64,000 nucleotides of DNA from CAVXHQ01 sp963761735 (GTDB taxonomy: Bacteria > Pseudomonadota > Alphaproteobacteria > Rhodobacterales > Rhodobacteraceae). The position numbers and the translations under genes are program-made. The stretch lies in contig CAVXHQ010000003.1 of assembly GCA_963761735.1 (NCBI GenBank), positions 372,001 to 436,000 of the forward strand, written 5' to 3'. A model generated the notes under the pieces. That model ran no database searches and was not told where the DNA came from. It saw only the letters and a program-made list of their open reading frames with translations. This document shows positions 1-8,710 of this stretch, piece after piece (position 1 is the stretch's first letter; every line of letters starts with the position of its first letter).

Positions 1-1620
1 CGCGATCTTCAGGAACGGCGCAAACGGCGCGGTCTTATCACGCTCAACCGCTCGCCTCTGGCGCGGCGGATCATCACGTTCAATCTCGTGGCTCTCATCG
101 TGCTGGTCGCGGGCATGCTCTACCTCGCGCCAAGCCGCGACAACCTAGCATTCCAACGCGCCTATTCTCTGGTGAGCGAGGCGGAACTCGTCGCCAATGT
201 GTTCGAGGCACGACTGCCGCTCAGCGCGCCGGTCAATCTGGCAACGGGCGACGGCATCGACCCCGGTGAGACTCTGGCCGCCCTCGACATACGTCGCGGG
301 ATCGAGGTTTTCGTGTTCGATACCGCCGGCTCCCTCGTCGCGCGCCGCATCGCCGACACCAGCGGCCCGGTCAGCGGCCTTGCCTACGACGGCGGCGGCA
401 CGATCATCACCAATTTCCTGAACGGCGCCTGGGACTGGTTGGCCGATACGCTGGTCCCGGGCCAGACGGCGCTCGACCGGCCTGACGCGTTGTCGGCCAC
501 ATCGGCCCTCGTCGAAGCCACACTGACCAACGGGACGAACGGCACCATGGCGCCCGATGACCAGGGCCGGGCGATCCTTGCCGTGGCAACGCCGATCCTG
601 CAGGACGGAACGGCCGTCGGGGTGATCGGCATCGCCACCGCGGCAGGCGAAATCGATGCGCTGGTCCGCCGCGAGCGGGAACAACTCCTGCAACTCTTCG
701 TGATCGGCATCCTCGTGTCGATCGGCCTGTCGCTCGTCCTTGCATCGACGATCGCCAACCCGATCGCCGATCTGGCCGCCGCCGCCGAACTTGGCCGAGA
801 CCGCAATGCCCGGCGCATGTCGCCGGACCGGATCCGCATCCCCGACCTGACCTCGCGCCCCGATGAAATCGGCAGGCTCAGCGCGGCGATGCGGGGCATG
901 GTTTCGGCGTTGTACGAACGGATCGAGGCGAACGAACAGTTCGCCGCAGACGTCAGCCACGAAATCAAGAACCCGCTCGCCTCGTTGCGGTCTGCCGTCG
1001 GAACGATGCGCATTGCCAAACGCGACGACCAGCGCGAGCGGATGCTCGAGGTGATCGAGCACGATGTGCGCCGTCTCGACAGGCTGGTCAGCGACATCTC
1101 GAACGCGAGCCGCCTCGATTCAGAACTGGTCAAGGAAGAGGAAGAGCCGTTCGATCTGATGAAGACGCTGCGCAACCTCAACGAATTCCTCGGCAAGGAC
1201 GCGGACGCCAAAGGCATCGAGTTCATCTCCGATCTCCCGGACGAGTCGATGACGGTCTTTGGCCTCGAGGCGCGGCTGGCGCAGGTATTCGTCAACCTGA
1301 TCACCAATGCGATTTCGTTCTGTGCCGAAGGCGACGCCATCCGCATCTGGGCCCGCAAGCGTGAAAACCGCGTTCTTGTCGTGGTCGAGGACACCGGCCC
1401 GGGCATTCCCGAAGGCGCCCTGGCCAAGGTGTTTCAGCGATTCTATTCCGAACGGCCGGCGAATGATTTCGGCAATAATTCCGGTCTTGGCCTCGCGATT
1501 TCAAAACAGATCGTCGAGGCGCATGACGGCGTCATCTGGGCCGAAAACATCCGACCGACCGACGCCGATGTGACGTCGGATCCGCTGGGGGCCCGGTTTG
1601 TCGTGGGCCTGCCGGTCTAG
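1..1620 (+). CDS. chvG: Two-component sensor histidine kinase ChvG (5' end outside window)
   Basis: This is a membrane sensor kinase of the ChvG/ExoS type, which in alphaproteobacteria senses envelope or acid stress and phosphorylates ChvI. The reading frame is open from base 1, so the true start lies upstream and the GTG at 88 is internal. There is an N-terminal membrane segment at about 70-130, a periplasmic region, a second membrane segment at about 682-750, a HAMP-like linker, and a HisKA domain with the phospho-acceptor His in SHEIKNPL (codon 958-960). A HATPase domain follows, with an N box (NLITNAI), DTGPGIPEG and GLGLAI. The downstream hprK-rapZ-EIIA-HPr order is the usual context for ChvG in this group. 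The response regulator is expected just upstream of the window. Confidence 0.9.
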   Translation, partial: RDLQERRKRRGLITLNRSPLARRIITFNLVALIVLVAGMLYLAPSRDNLAFQRAYSLVSEAELVANVFEARLPLSAPVNLATGDGIDPGETLAALDIRRGIEVFVFDTAGSLVARRIADTSGPVSGLAYDGGGTIITNFLNGAWDWLADTLVPGQTALDRPDALSATSALVEATLTNGTNGTMAPDDQGRAILAVATPILQDGTAVGVIGIATAAGEIDALVRREREQLLQLFVIGILVSIGLSLVLASTIANPIADLAAAAELGRDRNARRMSPDRIRIPDLTSRPDEIGRLSAAMRGMVSALYERIEANEQFAADVSHEIKNPLASLRSAVGTMRIAKRDDQRERMLEVIEHDVRRLDRLVSDISNASRLDSELVKEEEEPFDLMKTLRNLNEFLGKDADAKGIEFISDLPDESMTVFGLEARLAQVFVNLITNAISFCAEGDAIRIWARKRENRVLVVVEDTGPGIPEGALAKVFQRFYSERPANDFGNNSGLGLAISKQIVEAHDGVIWAENIRPTDADVTSDPLGARFVVGLPV

Positions 1621-1624
1621 GTGC

Positions 1625-2062
1625 GTGGCCGTCGCGCCCGCCGCGACCGCGCTCAACCTGCATGCCAGTTGTGTGGCATGGAGGGACCGCGCCCTTTTGA
1701 TCACCGGCGCGTCGGGCAGTGGCAAATCGTCGCTGTCGCTCGAGCTGATGGCCTATGGCTGCGCGCTCGTCGCCGACGACCGGACGCTTTTGACAGACGC
1801 CCGCAACGGCCTTGTCGCCAGCGCGCCGCAGATGCTGCAGGGAAGGATCGAGGCGCGGTATATCGGCATTCTTGCGGCCTCCTCCGCTCCGCCGACGCCT
1901 GTGAAACTCGTGATCGACCTCGATCGTACCTGCGAAGACCGTCTGCCGCCGGAACGCAGCGTTTCCTGGCTTGGACATGAACTGCCCTTGATCTTGCGGC
2001 CTGCCCGGGGCCATGTTGCAGCCGCGGTCCTGCAATACCTCAAGGCGGGACGGAGTGCGTGA
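1625..2062 (+). CDS. hprK: Short HPr kinase/phosphorylase (C-terminal domain type)
   Basis: The protein of about 145 aa corresponds to the catalytic C-terminal half of HPr kinase/phosphorylase, the short form typical of alphaproteobacteria. It phosphorylates HPr on a serine. The Walker A motif GASGSGKS lies about 27 residues in, and a VADDR motif follows the kinase P-loop region. I prefer the GTG at 1625, four bases after the chvG stop. A TTG at 1598 would overlap chvG by 23 bp. The stop overlaps the rapZ ATG (TGATG). Its substrate HPr is encoded four genes downstream at 3506-3775, with Ser46 conserved. Confidence 0.85.
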   Translation: MAVAPAATALNLHASCVAWRDRALLITGASGSGKSSLSLELMAYGCALVADDRTLLTDARNGLVASAPQMLQGRIEARYIGILAASSAPPTPVKLVIDLDRTCEDRLPPERSVSWLGHELPLILRPARGHVAAAVLQYLKAGRSA

Positions 2063-3075
2063 TGAGCGAACCATTCAAGGAAAACCGCACCGACAGTGCC
2101 GTGACATCGGTGCTGCGAGACGGCTTGGCCGATGACCAGAGCCATGGTTTGCCGGCGGCGTCGACCAGCGCGCTTTTCGACACGCGACAGCGCATCGTTC
2201 TCGTCACCGGACCATCCGGCGCCGGCCGGTCGACTGCCATCGCAGCCCTCGAGGATCTCGGTCACGAGGTGATCGACAATCTCCCGCTGTCGCTCTTCGG
2301 ACGTCTGATCGAGGGGCCACCCCTCTCACGGTCGCTGGCGATCGGGGTCGATGTGCGCAATCGCGATTTCGGTGTGGATGCGATGCTCGAAACGATTCTC
2401 ATGCTCGCCACACGGCCCGAAATCGACGAACAGGTGCTGTATATCGACTGCGCCGAGGACGTCCTTGTCCGCCGCTATTCCGAAACGCGCCGCCGTCATC
2501 CCCTGACGCCCGACGACCGCCCGCACACCGGAATCCGCCGCGAACTGGAGCTATTGGTGCCGATACGGGCCAGAGCCGACGTCCTGATCGACACATCGGG
2601 GATGAGCCCGCACGATCTGCGCGCGGAGATCGAATCCCAGTTCGGCGCCCCTCAGGGTCGGTCGCTGTCGGTCACGGTGCATTCGTTTTCCTACAAGCGC
2701 GGCCTGCCCCGCGGCATCGATATCGTCCATGACGTCCGCTTTCTGCGCAATCCGCACTGGGAGCCCTCTTTGCGGGCACATGACGGGCGCGATCCGGCGG
2801 TGGCGGGCCATATCGCCAAGGACGCCCGGTTTGCGGAATTCATCGCCCGCGTCCGCGATATGACGCTGTTCTTGTTGCCCGCCTATCGCGACGAGGGCAA
2901 ATCGCACCTGTCGATCGGTTTCGGCTGCACCGGGGGCAAACACCGTTCCGTGGCGCTTGCCGAATACCTCGGCAAGGAGCTGTCGGCCGACGGCTGGCAC
3001 GTCAACGTCCGGCACCGCGAGCTGGAGCGCAGCGTCACCGACGGCGTACCTGCGCCGGTGGAGCAGCGGGCATGA
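2062..3075 (+). CDS. rapZ: RapZ-family RNase adapter / nucleotide-binding protein
   Basis: This 337-aa protein belongs to the RapZ/YvcJ family. In E. coli RapZ binds GlmZ sRNA and delivers it to RNase E to control amino-sugar synthesis; the role in alphaproteobacteria is less clear. The Walker A motif is GPSGAGRS and the C-terminal signature GCTGGKHRSV is present. The N-terminus carries about 45 extra residues before the P-loop compared with E. coli RapZ. The start at 2062 overlaps the hprK stop; a GTG three bases earlier is also possible. The 3' end overlaps the next gene by four bases (ATGA), so translation is probably coupled. Confidence 0.9.
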   Translation: MSEPFKENRTDSAVTSVLRDGLADDQSHGLPAASTSALFDTRQRIVLVTGPSGAGRSTAIAALEDLGHEVIDNLPLSLFGRLIEGPPLSRSLAIGVDVRNRDFGVDAMLETILMLATRPEIDEQVLYIDCAEDVLVRRYSETRRRHPLTPDDRPHTGIRRELELLVPIRARADVLIDTSGMSPHDLRAEIESQFGAPQGRSLSVTVHSFSYKRGLPRGIDIVHDVRFLRNPHWEPSLRAHDGRDPAVAGHIAKDARFAEFIARVRDMTLFLLPAYRDEGKSHLSIGFGCTGGKHRSVALAEYLGKELSADGWHVNVRHRELERSVTDGVPAPVEQRA

Positions 3076-3497
3076 TCGGGATCGTCATCGTCGCCCACGG
3101 CGGTCTGGCGCGCGAAATGCGCGAAACCGTGGAACATGTGACCGGTCCGCAAACCGGCCTTGTCGCCATCGCCATCGGGCCGGAATGTGACCGCGCCGCA
3201 AAGCAGGCTGAAATCTGCGAGGCGGCCAACGCGGTCGACACCGGCCACGGCGTCGTCATCGTCACGGACATGTTCGGCGGATCGCCGTCGAACCTGTCGA
3301 TGCGGGCCTGCTCATCGGCCGCGCGGCGCATCGTCTACGGCGCCAACATGCCGTTTCTGATCAAACTGATGCACAGCCGCCGCAAACCGCTGGGCGTGGC
3401 TGTCGAGCTGTCCCTTAAAGCCGCGCACAAGTATATGAACAGCTATGAGACCGCATCCGATGCGGATATGATGGCCGCATCCGAGCAGCGGCGATAA
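3072..3497 (+). CDS. Mannose-type PTS EIIA domain protein
   Basis: This 141-aa EIIA(Man) fold protein has the phospho-acceptor His9 in VAHGG and the DMFGGSPSN motif. In alphaproteobacteria it receives phosphate from HPr but no EIIB or EIIC permease is encoded nearby, so it is thought to act as a regulatory phosphate sink. It overlaps rapZ by four bases and is followed eight bases later by the HPr gene. It is commonly named manX or ptsA in related genomes. The C-terminal 20 residues are polar and probably unstructured. Confidence 0.9.
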   Translation: MIGIVIVAHGGLAREMRETVEHVTGPQTGLVAIAIGPECDRAAKQAEICEAANAVDTGHGVVIVTDMFGGSPSNLSMRACSSAARRIVYGANMPFLIKLMHSRRKPLGVAVELSLKAAHKYMNSYETASDADMMAASEQRR

Positions 3498-3505
3498 TAT
3501 CCCAT

Positions 3506-3775
3506 ATGACGACACGGCGGTTGAAAATCGAGAACATCAAGGGCCTGCACGCGCGCGCCTCGGCCAAACTGGTCGAGGTCGTCGAGGCACACGACGCGGA
3601 GGCCTGGGTATCCAAGGACGGGATGGAAACCGGGGGCGACAGCCTGATGGGCCTTTTGATGTTGGCAGCATCGGTGGATACCTTTATCGACGTCAGAACC
3701 ACGGGGCCCCAGGCCGAGGCCCTGGCCGACGCCATTCAAGCTCTCGTCGCCGACAAGTTCGGCGAAGGACACTGA
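3506..3775 (+). CDS. ptsH: Phosphocarrier protein HPr
   Basis: This 89-aa protein is HPr (NPr-like). His15 in GLHARAS is the site phosphorylated by enzyme I, and Ser46 in GGDSLMGLL is the site used by HPr kinase. Both residues fall at the canonical numbers. Together with hprK and the EIIA gene this forms a permease-free regulatory phosphorelay. Enzyme I (ptsP) is not in the window. The next gene starts 34 bp later and may or may not be co-transcribed. Confidence 0.93.
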   Translation: MTTRRLKIENIKGLHARASAKLVEVVEAHDAEAWVSKDGMETGGDSLMGLLMLAASVDTFIDVRTTGPQAEALADAIQALVADKFGEGH

Positions 3776-3809
3776 CCAGCACGGACGCAGACCCGGGGGG
3801 ATCACGCAA

Positions 3810-4697
3810 GTGACGCAGACGACGACCGAAAAGGTCACGACGCCGCGTCGTGGACCCGGAACGCCGCGCAAATACGACCGCGCGAGCCTTACCTATTCCA
3901 ACACCTTCGAAAGCCCGTGGAAACGCGTCGTGATCCGCATCATCGAATGGATGACAGGCAAGCTGACGATCGTGCGTCGCATCCGCGAATTCGAGCGGCG
4001 CGGAACGCCGGCGGGCCAGGCGTTCTGGCGCGCGGCCCTCGGCGTCATGGGCATCAATCTGACCACGCCCGAACACATCCTGAACCGCATTCCCCGGACC
4101 GGGCCCGTGGTGCTGGTGGCGAACCATCCGCACGGGCTGGTCGATGGCATGATCCTTGCCGATCTGGTCGGACGGGTGCGCACCGATTACCGCATTCTGA
4201 CGCGGTCGATCCTGACCGGCATCGACGAAAGCGCGGCGTCCTACATGATCCCCGTGCCGTTCCCGCATGAGGCCGACGCGCAGAAAAAGATGATCGAGAT
4301 GCGTCGCTCGGCGATGGATCATCTGGCCGAAGGTGGCCTCGTCGCGCTGTTTCCGTCGGGCGGCGTCGCGGTGTCGGAAACGATGTGGGGCGATACCGTC
4401 GAGGCGGAATGGAACGTGTTCACCGCGAAGCTGATCCGCACCTCGGGTGCCACGGTGGTGCCGTGTTACTTTCCGGGCGCCAATTCACGGGTCTATCAGA
4501 TCGCCAACCGCATTTCGCCGACGCTTCGGCAGGGCCTGCTGCTGCACGAGGTTGTGCACGCGATGGACAAGCCGCAGGGGCCGGTGGTCGGTCTGCCGAT
4601 CCCGCCAGACGAAATGGCGCCGCATATGGCAGAGCCGCGGGTACTGATGGCGTGGCTGCGCAAACGGACGCTGGCGCTGGCGCTGGCCGAAAAATAG
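3810..4697 (+). CDS. Lysophospholipid acyltransferase (PlsC/OlsA-like)
   Basis: This 295-aa protein has the acyltransferase fold that esterifies a second acyl chain onto lysophospholipids or ornithine lipids. The catalytic motif is NHPHGLVDG (His106, Asp112, a His-x5-Asp spacing as in the OlsA/hemolysin-like branch), followed by FPSGGVAVSE. A basic N-terminus of about 35 residues precedes the domain. The start is GTG at 3810, preceded by a G-rich stretch. It runs on from the HPr gene and converges on the 3-hydroxybutyryl-CoA dehydrogenase 18 bp downstream. The substrate cannot be assigned from sequence. Confidence 0.75.
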   Translation: MTQTTTEKVTTPRRGPGTPRKYDRASLTYSNTFESPWKRVVIRIIEWMTGKLTIVRRIREFERRGTPAGQAFWRAALGVMGINLTTPEHILNRIPRTGPVVLVANHPHGLVDGMILADLVGRVRTDYRILTRSILTGIDESAASYMIPVPFPHEADAQKKMIEMRRSAMDHLAEGGLVALFPSGGVAVSETMWGDTVEAEWNVFTAKLIRTSGATVVPCYFPGANSRVYQIANRISPTLRQGLLLHEVVHAMDKPQGPVVGLPIPPDEMAPHMAEPRVLMAWLRKRTLALALAEK

Positions 4698-4715
4698 ACG
4701 CCGACCGGTGACGGC

Positions 4716-5591
4716 CTAGCGCGTCGGGCGCGGGGTATCCCCCGAATAATCGTAGAATCCCTTTTTGGTCTTGCGACCCAGCCACCCTGCCTCGACGTAT
4801 TTCGTCAACAGCGGACAGGGCCGATATTTGGTATCGGCCAGCCCGTCGTGCAGCACGTTCATGATCGCAAGGCAGGTGTCGAGGCCGATGAAATCCGCAA
4901 GTTCGAGCGGCCCCATCGGATGATTTGCGCCCAATTTGAGGGAAGTGTCGATGGATTTTACCGATCCGACACCTTCGTACAACGTGTAGATCGCCTCGTT
5001 TATCATCGGCATCAGGATGCGGTTGACGATGAATGCGGGAAAATCCTCCGACGATGAGGCGGTCTTGCCAAGGCGGTCGACGACGTTCAGGCAGGCGTCG
5101 AACGTCGGCTTGTCGGTGGCGATGCCGCGGATGAGTTCGACGAGCTGCATCACCGGCACGGGGTTCATGAAATGGAACCCCATGAATTTTTCCGGCCGGT
5201 CCGTGCGCGCCGCCAGCCGCGTGATCGAGATCGACGAGGTGTTCGACGTCAGGATCGTCTCCGGTTTCAGATGCGGGACCAGATCCTCGAAAATCGCTTG
5301 TTTTACAGTCTCCCGCTCGGTCGCGGCCTCGATCACGAGGTCGGTCTGCCCAAGGTCGCGCAGCGCCAGCGTCGTCGAAATGCGGGCAAGGGCGGCGTCC
5401 CGCTCGGCGTCCGATATCACCTCGCGCGAGACCTGACGGTCGAGGTTTCGGGTGACCGTGGCACGTCCCTTGTCAAGGGCGTCCTGGCTGATGTCGTTGA
5501 CCAGCACCTCGTATCCGGCAAGGGCAAAGACATGCGCGATGCCGTTGCCCATCTGGCCCGCGCCGACAATTCCCACCCGTTCGATCGTCAT
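4716..5591 (-). CDS. 3-hydroxybutyryl-CoA dehydrogenase
   Basis: This enzyme of about 291 aa oxidises 3-hydroxyacyl-CoA with NAD(P)+. It has the N-terminal Rossmann motif GAGQMGNG and the family stretches LTSNTSSIS and GFHFMNPVP, plus a C-terminal 3HCDH domain (NHPMGPLELADFIG). I chose the ATG at 5591, which follows a G-rich Shine-Dalgarno-like run at about 9 nt. Starts at 5597 or 5672 are open but give non-family N-termini. In Roseobacters it often lies near the electron-transfer flavoprotein genes, as here, which fits a role in fatty acid or butyrate metabolism. Confidence 0.88.
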   Translation of the reverse strand: MTIERVGIVGAGQMGNGIAHVFALAGYEVLVNDISQDALDKGRATVTRNLDRQVSREVISDAERDAALARISTTLALRDLGQTDLVIEAATERETVKQAIFEDLVPHLKPETILTSNTSSISITRLAARTDRPEKFMGFHFMNPVPVMQLVELIRGIATDKPTFDACLNVVDRLGKTASSSEDFPAFIVNRILMPMINEAIYTLYEGVGSVKSIDTSLKLGANHPMGPLELADFIGLDTCLAIMNVLHDGLADTKYRPCPLLTKYVEAGWLGRKTKKGFYDYSGDTPRPTR

Positions 5592-5750
5592 GGCCATCGG
5601 CCCCCTTTTGTCTTTGCGCGACGATACCCCCGCCCGCCCGGCGGCGGCAAGGGCAGGCCGTTTCAAGGCCATTCAAATTGCCCCTTTCATAAGTCGGCAA
5701 GACCTCGCGTGCGAAATGGTCCGTGGTGAGTGAGATAAAATGGTGGGACC

Positions 5751-6611
5751 ATGAAACATGAAGAGATCGAAGAGGCAGAGCTGAACTATTCGCCCTGCCG
5801 GTACGGGAACAGCCGGATGTTCTTTCGCGGGCCGAGGCGCCCGTTGGACCGGCCCTATATCGCCTTTGTCGGCGGCACGGAAACCTATGGAAAATACATT
5901 CCAAGGCCGTTTCCACAGCTTGTCGAAGAGGGTCTTGGCACCGTTTGCGCCAATTTCGGGGTGATCAACGCGTCCATCGATGCGTTCATGCACGAAAAGA
6001 TGGTGCAGGCGGCCTGCCACGATTCGGTGATGAACGTCGTGCAGATCATGGGCGCCCATAACACGTCAAACCGGTTCTATACGGTGCATCCGCGCCGCAA
6101 CGACCGATTCGTGCAGGCATCGACGGTGCTGCGGGCGATCTTTCCTGACGTGGATTTTACCGACTTTACGTTCACCCGGCACATGCTTGGTACGCTGTAC
6201 GACAGATCGCCCGAGCGGTTCGAAATCGTACGGATCGAGCTGCAGGAGGCGTGGAAGGCGCGGATGCGGACGTATCTGCGCGATATCGGCGGGCGCACGG
6301 TGCTGATGTGGTTCGCGCCGCAATTGCCGTCGGACGCCGCATTCGAAGACCGAAAGGATCCGTTCAAGGCCGATCCGCTGTTCATCACCCGCTCGATGAT
6401 CGACGAATTGCGCCCCCTGGTGCAAAGCGTGGCCGTGCTGCAACCCTCGCTTCGGGCATTGCAAAAGGGCACGCAGGGAATGGTGTTTCCGTCGGCGCAA
6501 AGGGCGGCGGCAGAGGCCCTTCTGGGTCAGGCGGCCCACGAAGAAGCGGCCGAAGGGCTGGTGCATGCCTTGCAGGGCGCGCTCCCGGCGATCAGGGCGC
6601 AGGCGGGATAA
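5751..6611 (+). CDS. DUF6473-like hypothetical protein
   Basis: This 286-aa soluble protein resembles a Rhodobacteraceae family that I recall as DUF6473. The conserved-looking N-terminal stretch reads LNYSPCRYG then FRGPRRPL and FVGGTETYGKY. No catalytic motif I can name is visible and there is no signal peptide or membrane segment. It is divergent from the dehydrogenase at 4716-5591 and ends just before the terminator of the convergent etf operon, so it is probably monocistronic. An AT-rich GATAAAAT stretch lies about 10 bases before the start. The function is unknown. Confidence 0.6.
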   Translation: MKHEEIEEAELNYSPCRYGNSRMFFRGPRRPLDRPYIAFVGGTETYGKYIPRPFPQLVEEGLGTVCANFGVINASIDAFMHEKMVQAACHDSVMNVVQIMGAHNTSNRFYTVHPRRNDRFVQASTVLRAIFPDVDFTDFTFTRHMLGTLYDRSPERFEIVRIELQEAWKARMRTYLRDIGGRTVLMWFAPQLPSDAAFEDRKDPFKADPLFITRSMIDELRPLVQSVAVLQPSLRALQKGTQGMVFPSAQRAAAEALLGQAAHEEAAEGLVHALQGALPAIRAQAG

Positions 6612-6628
6612 CGCCTGTGTCGGACCCG

Positions 6629-6658
6629 AAAAAAGGCGCCCCCACCCCGGGAGCGCCT
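6629..6658 (-). terminator. Rho-independent terminator of the etfBA operon
   Basis: Read on the minus strand, a GGCGCTCCC / GGGGGCGCC stem with a short G-rich loop is followed by six T residues, about 25 bp after the etfA stop. The T tract lies on the etf side only. Confidence 0.8.
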
Positions 6659-6681
6659 TGTGCGTTTTCAACAGGGCGCGC

Positions 6682-7608
6682 TCACAGCTTGGAGGTCAGT
6701 TCCGGCACGGCGGTGAACAGGTCCGCGACAAGGCCGTAATCGGCAACCTGAAAGATCGGCGCCTCTTCGTCCTTGTTGATCGCGACGATCACCTTGCTGT
6801 CTTTCATGCCGGCGAGGTGCTGGATGGCGCCGGAAATGCCCACCGCCACATACAGATCCGGTGCGACAACCTTGCCGGTCTGGCCAACCTGCCAGTCGTT
6901 CGGTGCATAGCCCGAATCGACCGCCGCCCGGCTGGCGCCGACGGCGGCGCCCAACTTGTCGGCAAGCTCTTCGATGATCGCGAACTGCTCTTTCGATCCG
7001 ACACCGCGCCCGCCCGAGACGACGACCCCCGCAGAGGTAAGTTCGGGCCGGTCGGAGGCCGCGACCTTGTCTTCGATCCAGGTCGACAAGGCGGGATCGG
7101 CGGCGGCACCGATCGCCTCGACCGCGGCGGAGCCGCCGGTTTCGGCGGCGTCGTAGCCGGCGGTGCGGATCGTCATCACCTTGACGGTATCGGCCGATTT
7201 GACGGTCTGGATCGCGTTGCCGGCATAGATCGGACGCTGAAACGTGTCGGCGTCGATGATCGCCGTCACCTCGGAGATCACCATGACGTCGAGCAGCGCC
7301 GCAACCCGCGGCATGATGTTCTTTGCGTCCGTCGTCCCGGGGGCCGCGATGTGGGAATAATCGCCCGCAAGGCTGACGATCAGGTCCGCGACCGGCTCGG
7401 CAAGGCGGTGCCCGTAGATCGCATCCTCGGCGCACAGGACCTTTGCAACGCCGGTGATCGTGGCGGCCTGATCGGCGGCGGCCTTTGCGGATGCCCCGGC
7501 GCACAGGACCGTCACGTCACCCAGCGCCTGTGCCGCCGAAACGGCCTTGGCGGTGGCGTCCATCGCCAGTTCGCCGTCGTTGACTTCACCAAGGAGAAGA
7601 ACGGCCAT
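6682..7608 (-). CDS. etfA: Electron transfer flavoprotein subunit alpha
   Basis: This 308-aa protein is the FAD-binding large subunit of ETF, which passes electrons from acyl-CoA and other dehydrogenases to ETF-ubiquinone oxidoreductase. The C-terminal FAD domain carries the family stretch AVGISGAIQHLAGM and VAINKDEEAPIF. The start ATG overlaps the etfB stop by one base (TAATG), indicating translational coupling and the usual etfB-etfA order. A strong terminator follows. Confidence 0.95.
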   Translation of the reverse strand: MAVLLLGEVNDGELAMDATAKAVSAAQALGDVTVLCAGASAKAAADQAATITGVAKVLCAEDAIYGHRLAEPVADLIVSLAGDYSHIAAPGTTDAKNIMPRVAALLDVMVISEVTAIIDADTFQRPIYAGNAIQTVKSADTVKVMTIRTAGYDAAETGGSAAVEAIGAAADPALSTWIEDKVAASDRPELTSAGVVVSGGRGVGSKEQFAIIEELADKLGAAVGASRAAVDSGYAPNDWQVGQTGKVVAPDLYVAVGISGAIQHLAGMKDSKVIVAINKDEEAPIFQVADYGLVADLFTAVPELTSKL

Positions 7609-8366
7609 TACACCACCCCCGCTTCTTTGAGTTTCGTTACAAGCTCGTCCACCGAACCAACCATGATGCCCGCCTTGCGCGCCTCGGGTTCGGTGGTTTT
7701 CACAATCTCCAGACGCGGCGCCGTGTCGACACCGAAATCGGCGGGGGTCTTTTGATCCATCGGCTTTTTCTTGGCCTTCATGATGTTCGGCAACGAGGCA
7801 TAGCGCGGCTCGTTCAGGCGCAGATCGACGGTGACGACGGCGGGCATCTTCACCTTGATGGACTGCAATCCGCCGTCAACCTCGCGGGTGACGGTGGCCG
7901 TGTCGCCGTCGATCGACAGTTCCGAGGCGAACGTCGCCTGCGACCAGCCGAGCAGAGCGGCAAGCATCTGGCCCGTCGCGTTCATGTCGTTGTCGATGGC
8001 CTGTTTGCCGCAGAGCACGATGCCCGGAGCCTCTTCCTTCACGATGGCGACGAGGATCTTGGCGACGCTCAGCGGCTCGATATCGGTGTGCACATCCTCG
8101 GTGGCCACGACGAGGATCGCGCGGTCGGCGCCCATCGCAAGGGCCGTGCGCAGGGTTTCCTGCGCCTGCTTCACGCCGATGGAAACGGCGATGACCTCGG
8201 AGGCTGTGCCGGCCTCGCGCAGACGGATCGCCTCTTCGACGGCAATCTCATCGAACGGGTTCATCGACATTTTCACATTGGCGAGGTCGACTCCGGAACC
8301 GTCCGCTTTGACACGAACCTTTACGTTGTAATCGATCACGCGCTTGACCGGCACGAGCACCTTCAT
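7608..8366 (-). CDS. etfB: Electron transfer flavoprotein subunit beta
   Basis: This subunit of about 252 aa binds AMP and completes the ETF heterodimer. It begins MKVLVPVKRVID, typical of the family, and contains the conserved MNPFDEIAVEEA and CGKQAIDND segments. The ATG at 8366 is preferred over one two codons upstream because the family starts with MKVLV. It is the first gene of the etfBA operon; its promoter must lie in the 344-bp spacer upstream. Confidence 0.95.
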   Translation of the reverse strand: MKVLVPVKRVIDYNVKVRVKADGSGVDLANVKMSMNPFDEIAVEEAIRLREAGTASEVIAVSIGVKQAQETLRTALAMGADRAILVVATEDVHTDIEPLSVAKILVAIVKEEAPGIVLCGKQAIDNDMNATGQMLAALLGWSQATFASELSIDGDTATVTREVDGGLQSIKVKMPAVVTVDLRLNEPRYASLPNIMKAKKKPMDQKTPADFGVDTAPRLEIVKTTEPEARKAGIMVGSVDELVTKLKEAGVV

Positions 8367-8710
8367 GTGCAATTCTCCCGCAAAATGGACGTAAAATGGC
8401 GTATTGCCACGGTTTTAGCGCGGCGGGCGCCGGGACAACAGTGCAAATGCGACGCCGTTTCCGGTGGAGACGCCACGTTGGCCCGCGCCGGAACCAACGG
8501 TCCGTGACAAGGTGCGTCGGCGCCATGTGTCCGCGTCACCCGGATCTTCGACCTGGTTCTTCCTTGTCGGGTCGATGGGCTGCACCGGTGGCGCCGTGCG
8601 GCCGGGCGTCTGGTCGTCATCTCAACCAGCCAGCGAAACTCTCTTTTGAAAACAGCGGCTTCATGAGGACCGCACCAAGCTTCACGGACGATGTCGAACC
8701 GCATGACGCC
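8367..8710 (+). other. Spacer of about 340 bp between etfB and the quinone oxidoreductase gene
   Basis: The spacer holds no convincing gene. Short open frames on both strands lack a ribosome binding site and family resemblance. It must carry the etfBA promoter on the minus strand, and the 3' end of the oxidoreductase gene abuts it. I saw no tRNA cloverleaf and no clear terminator. Confidence 0.5.

Noticed and set aside
8367..8710. A small gene between etfB and the quinone oxidoreductase.
   Set aside because: No open frame has a ribosome binding site and family resemblance.
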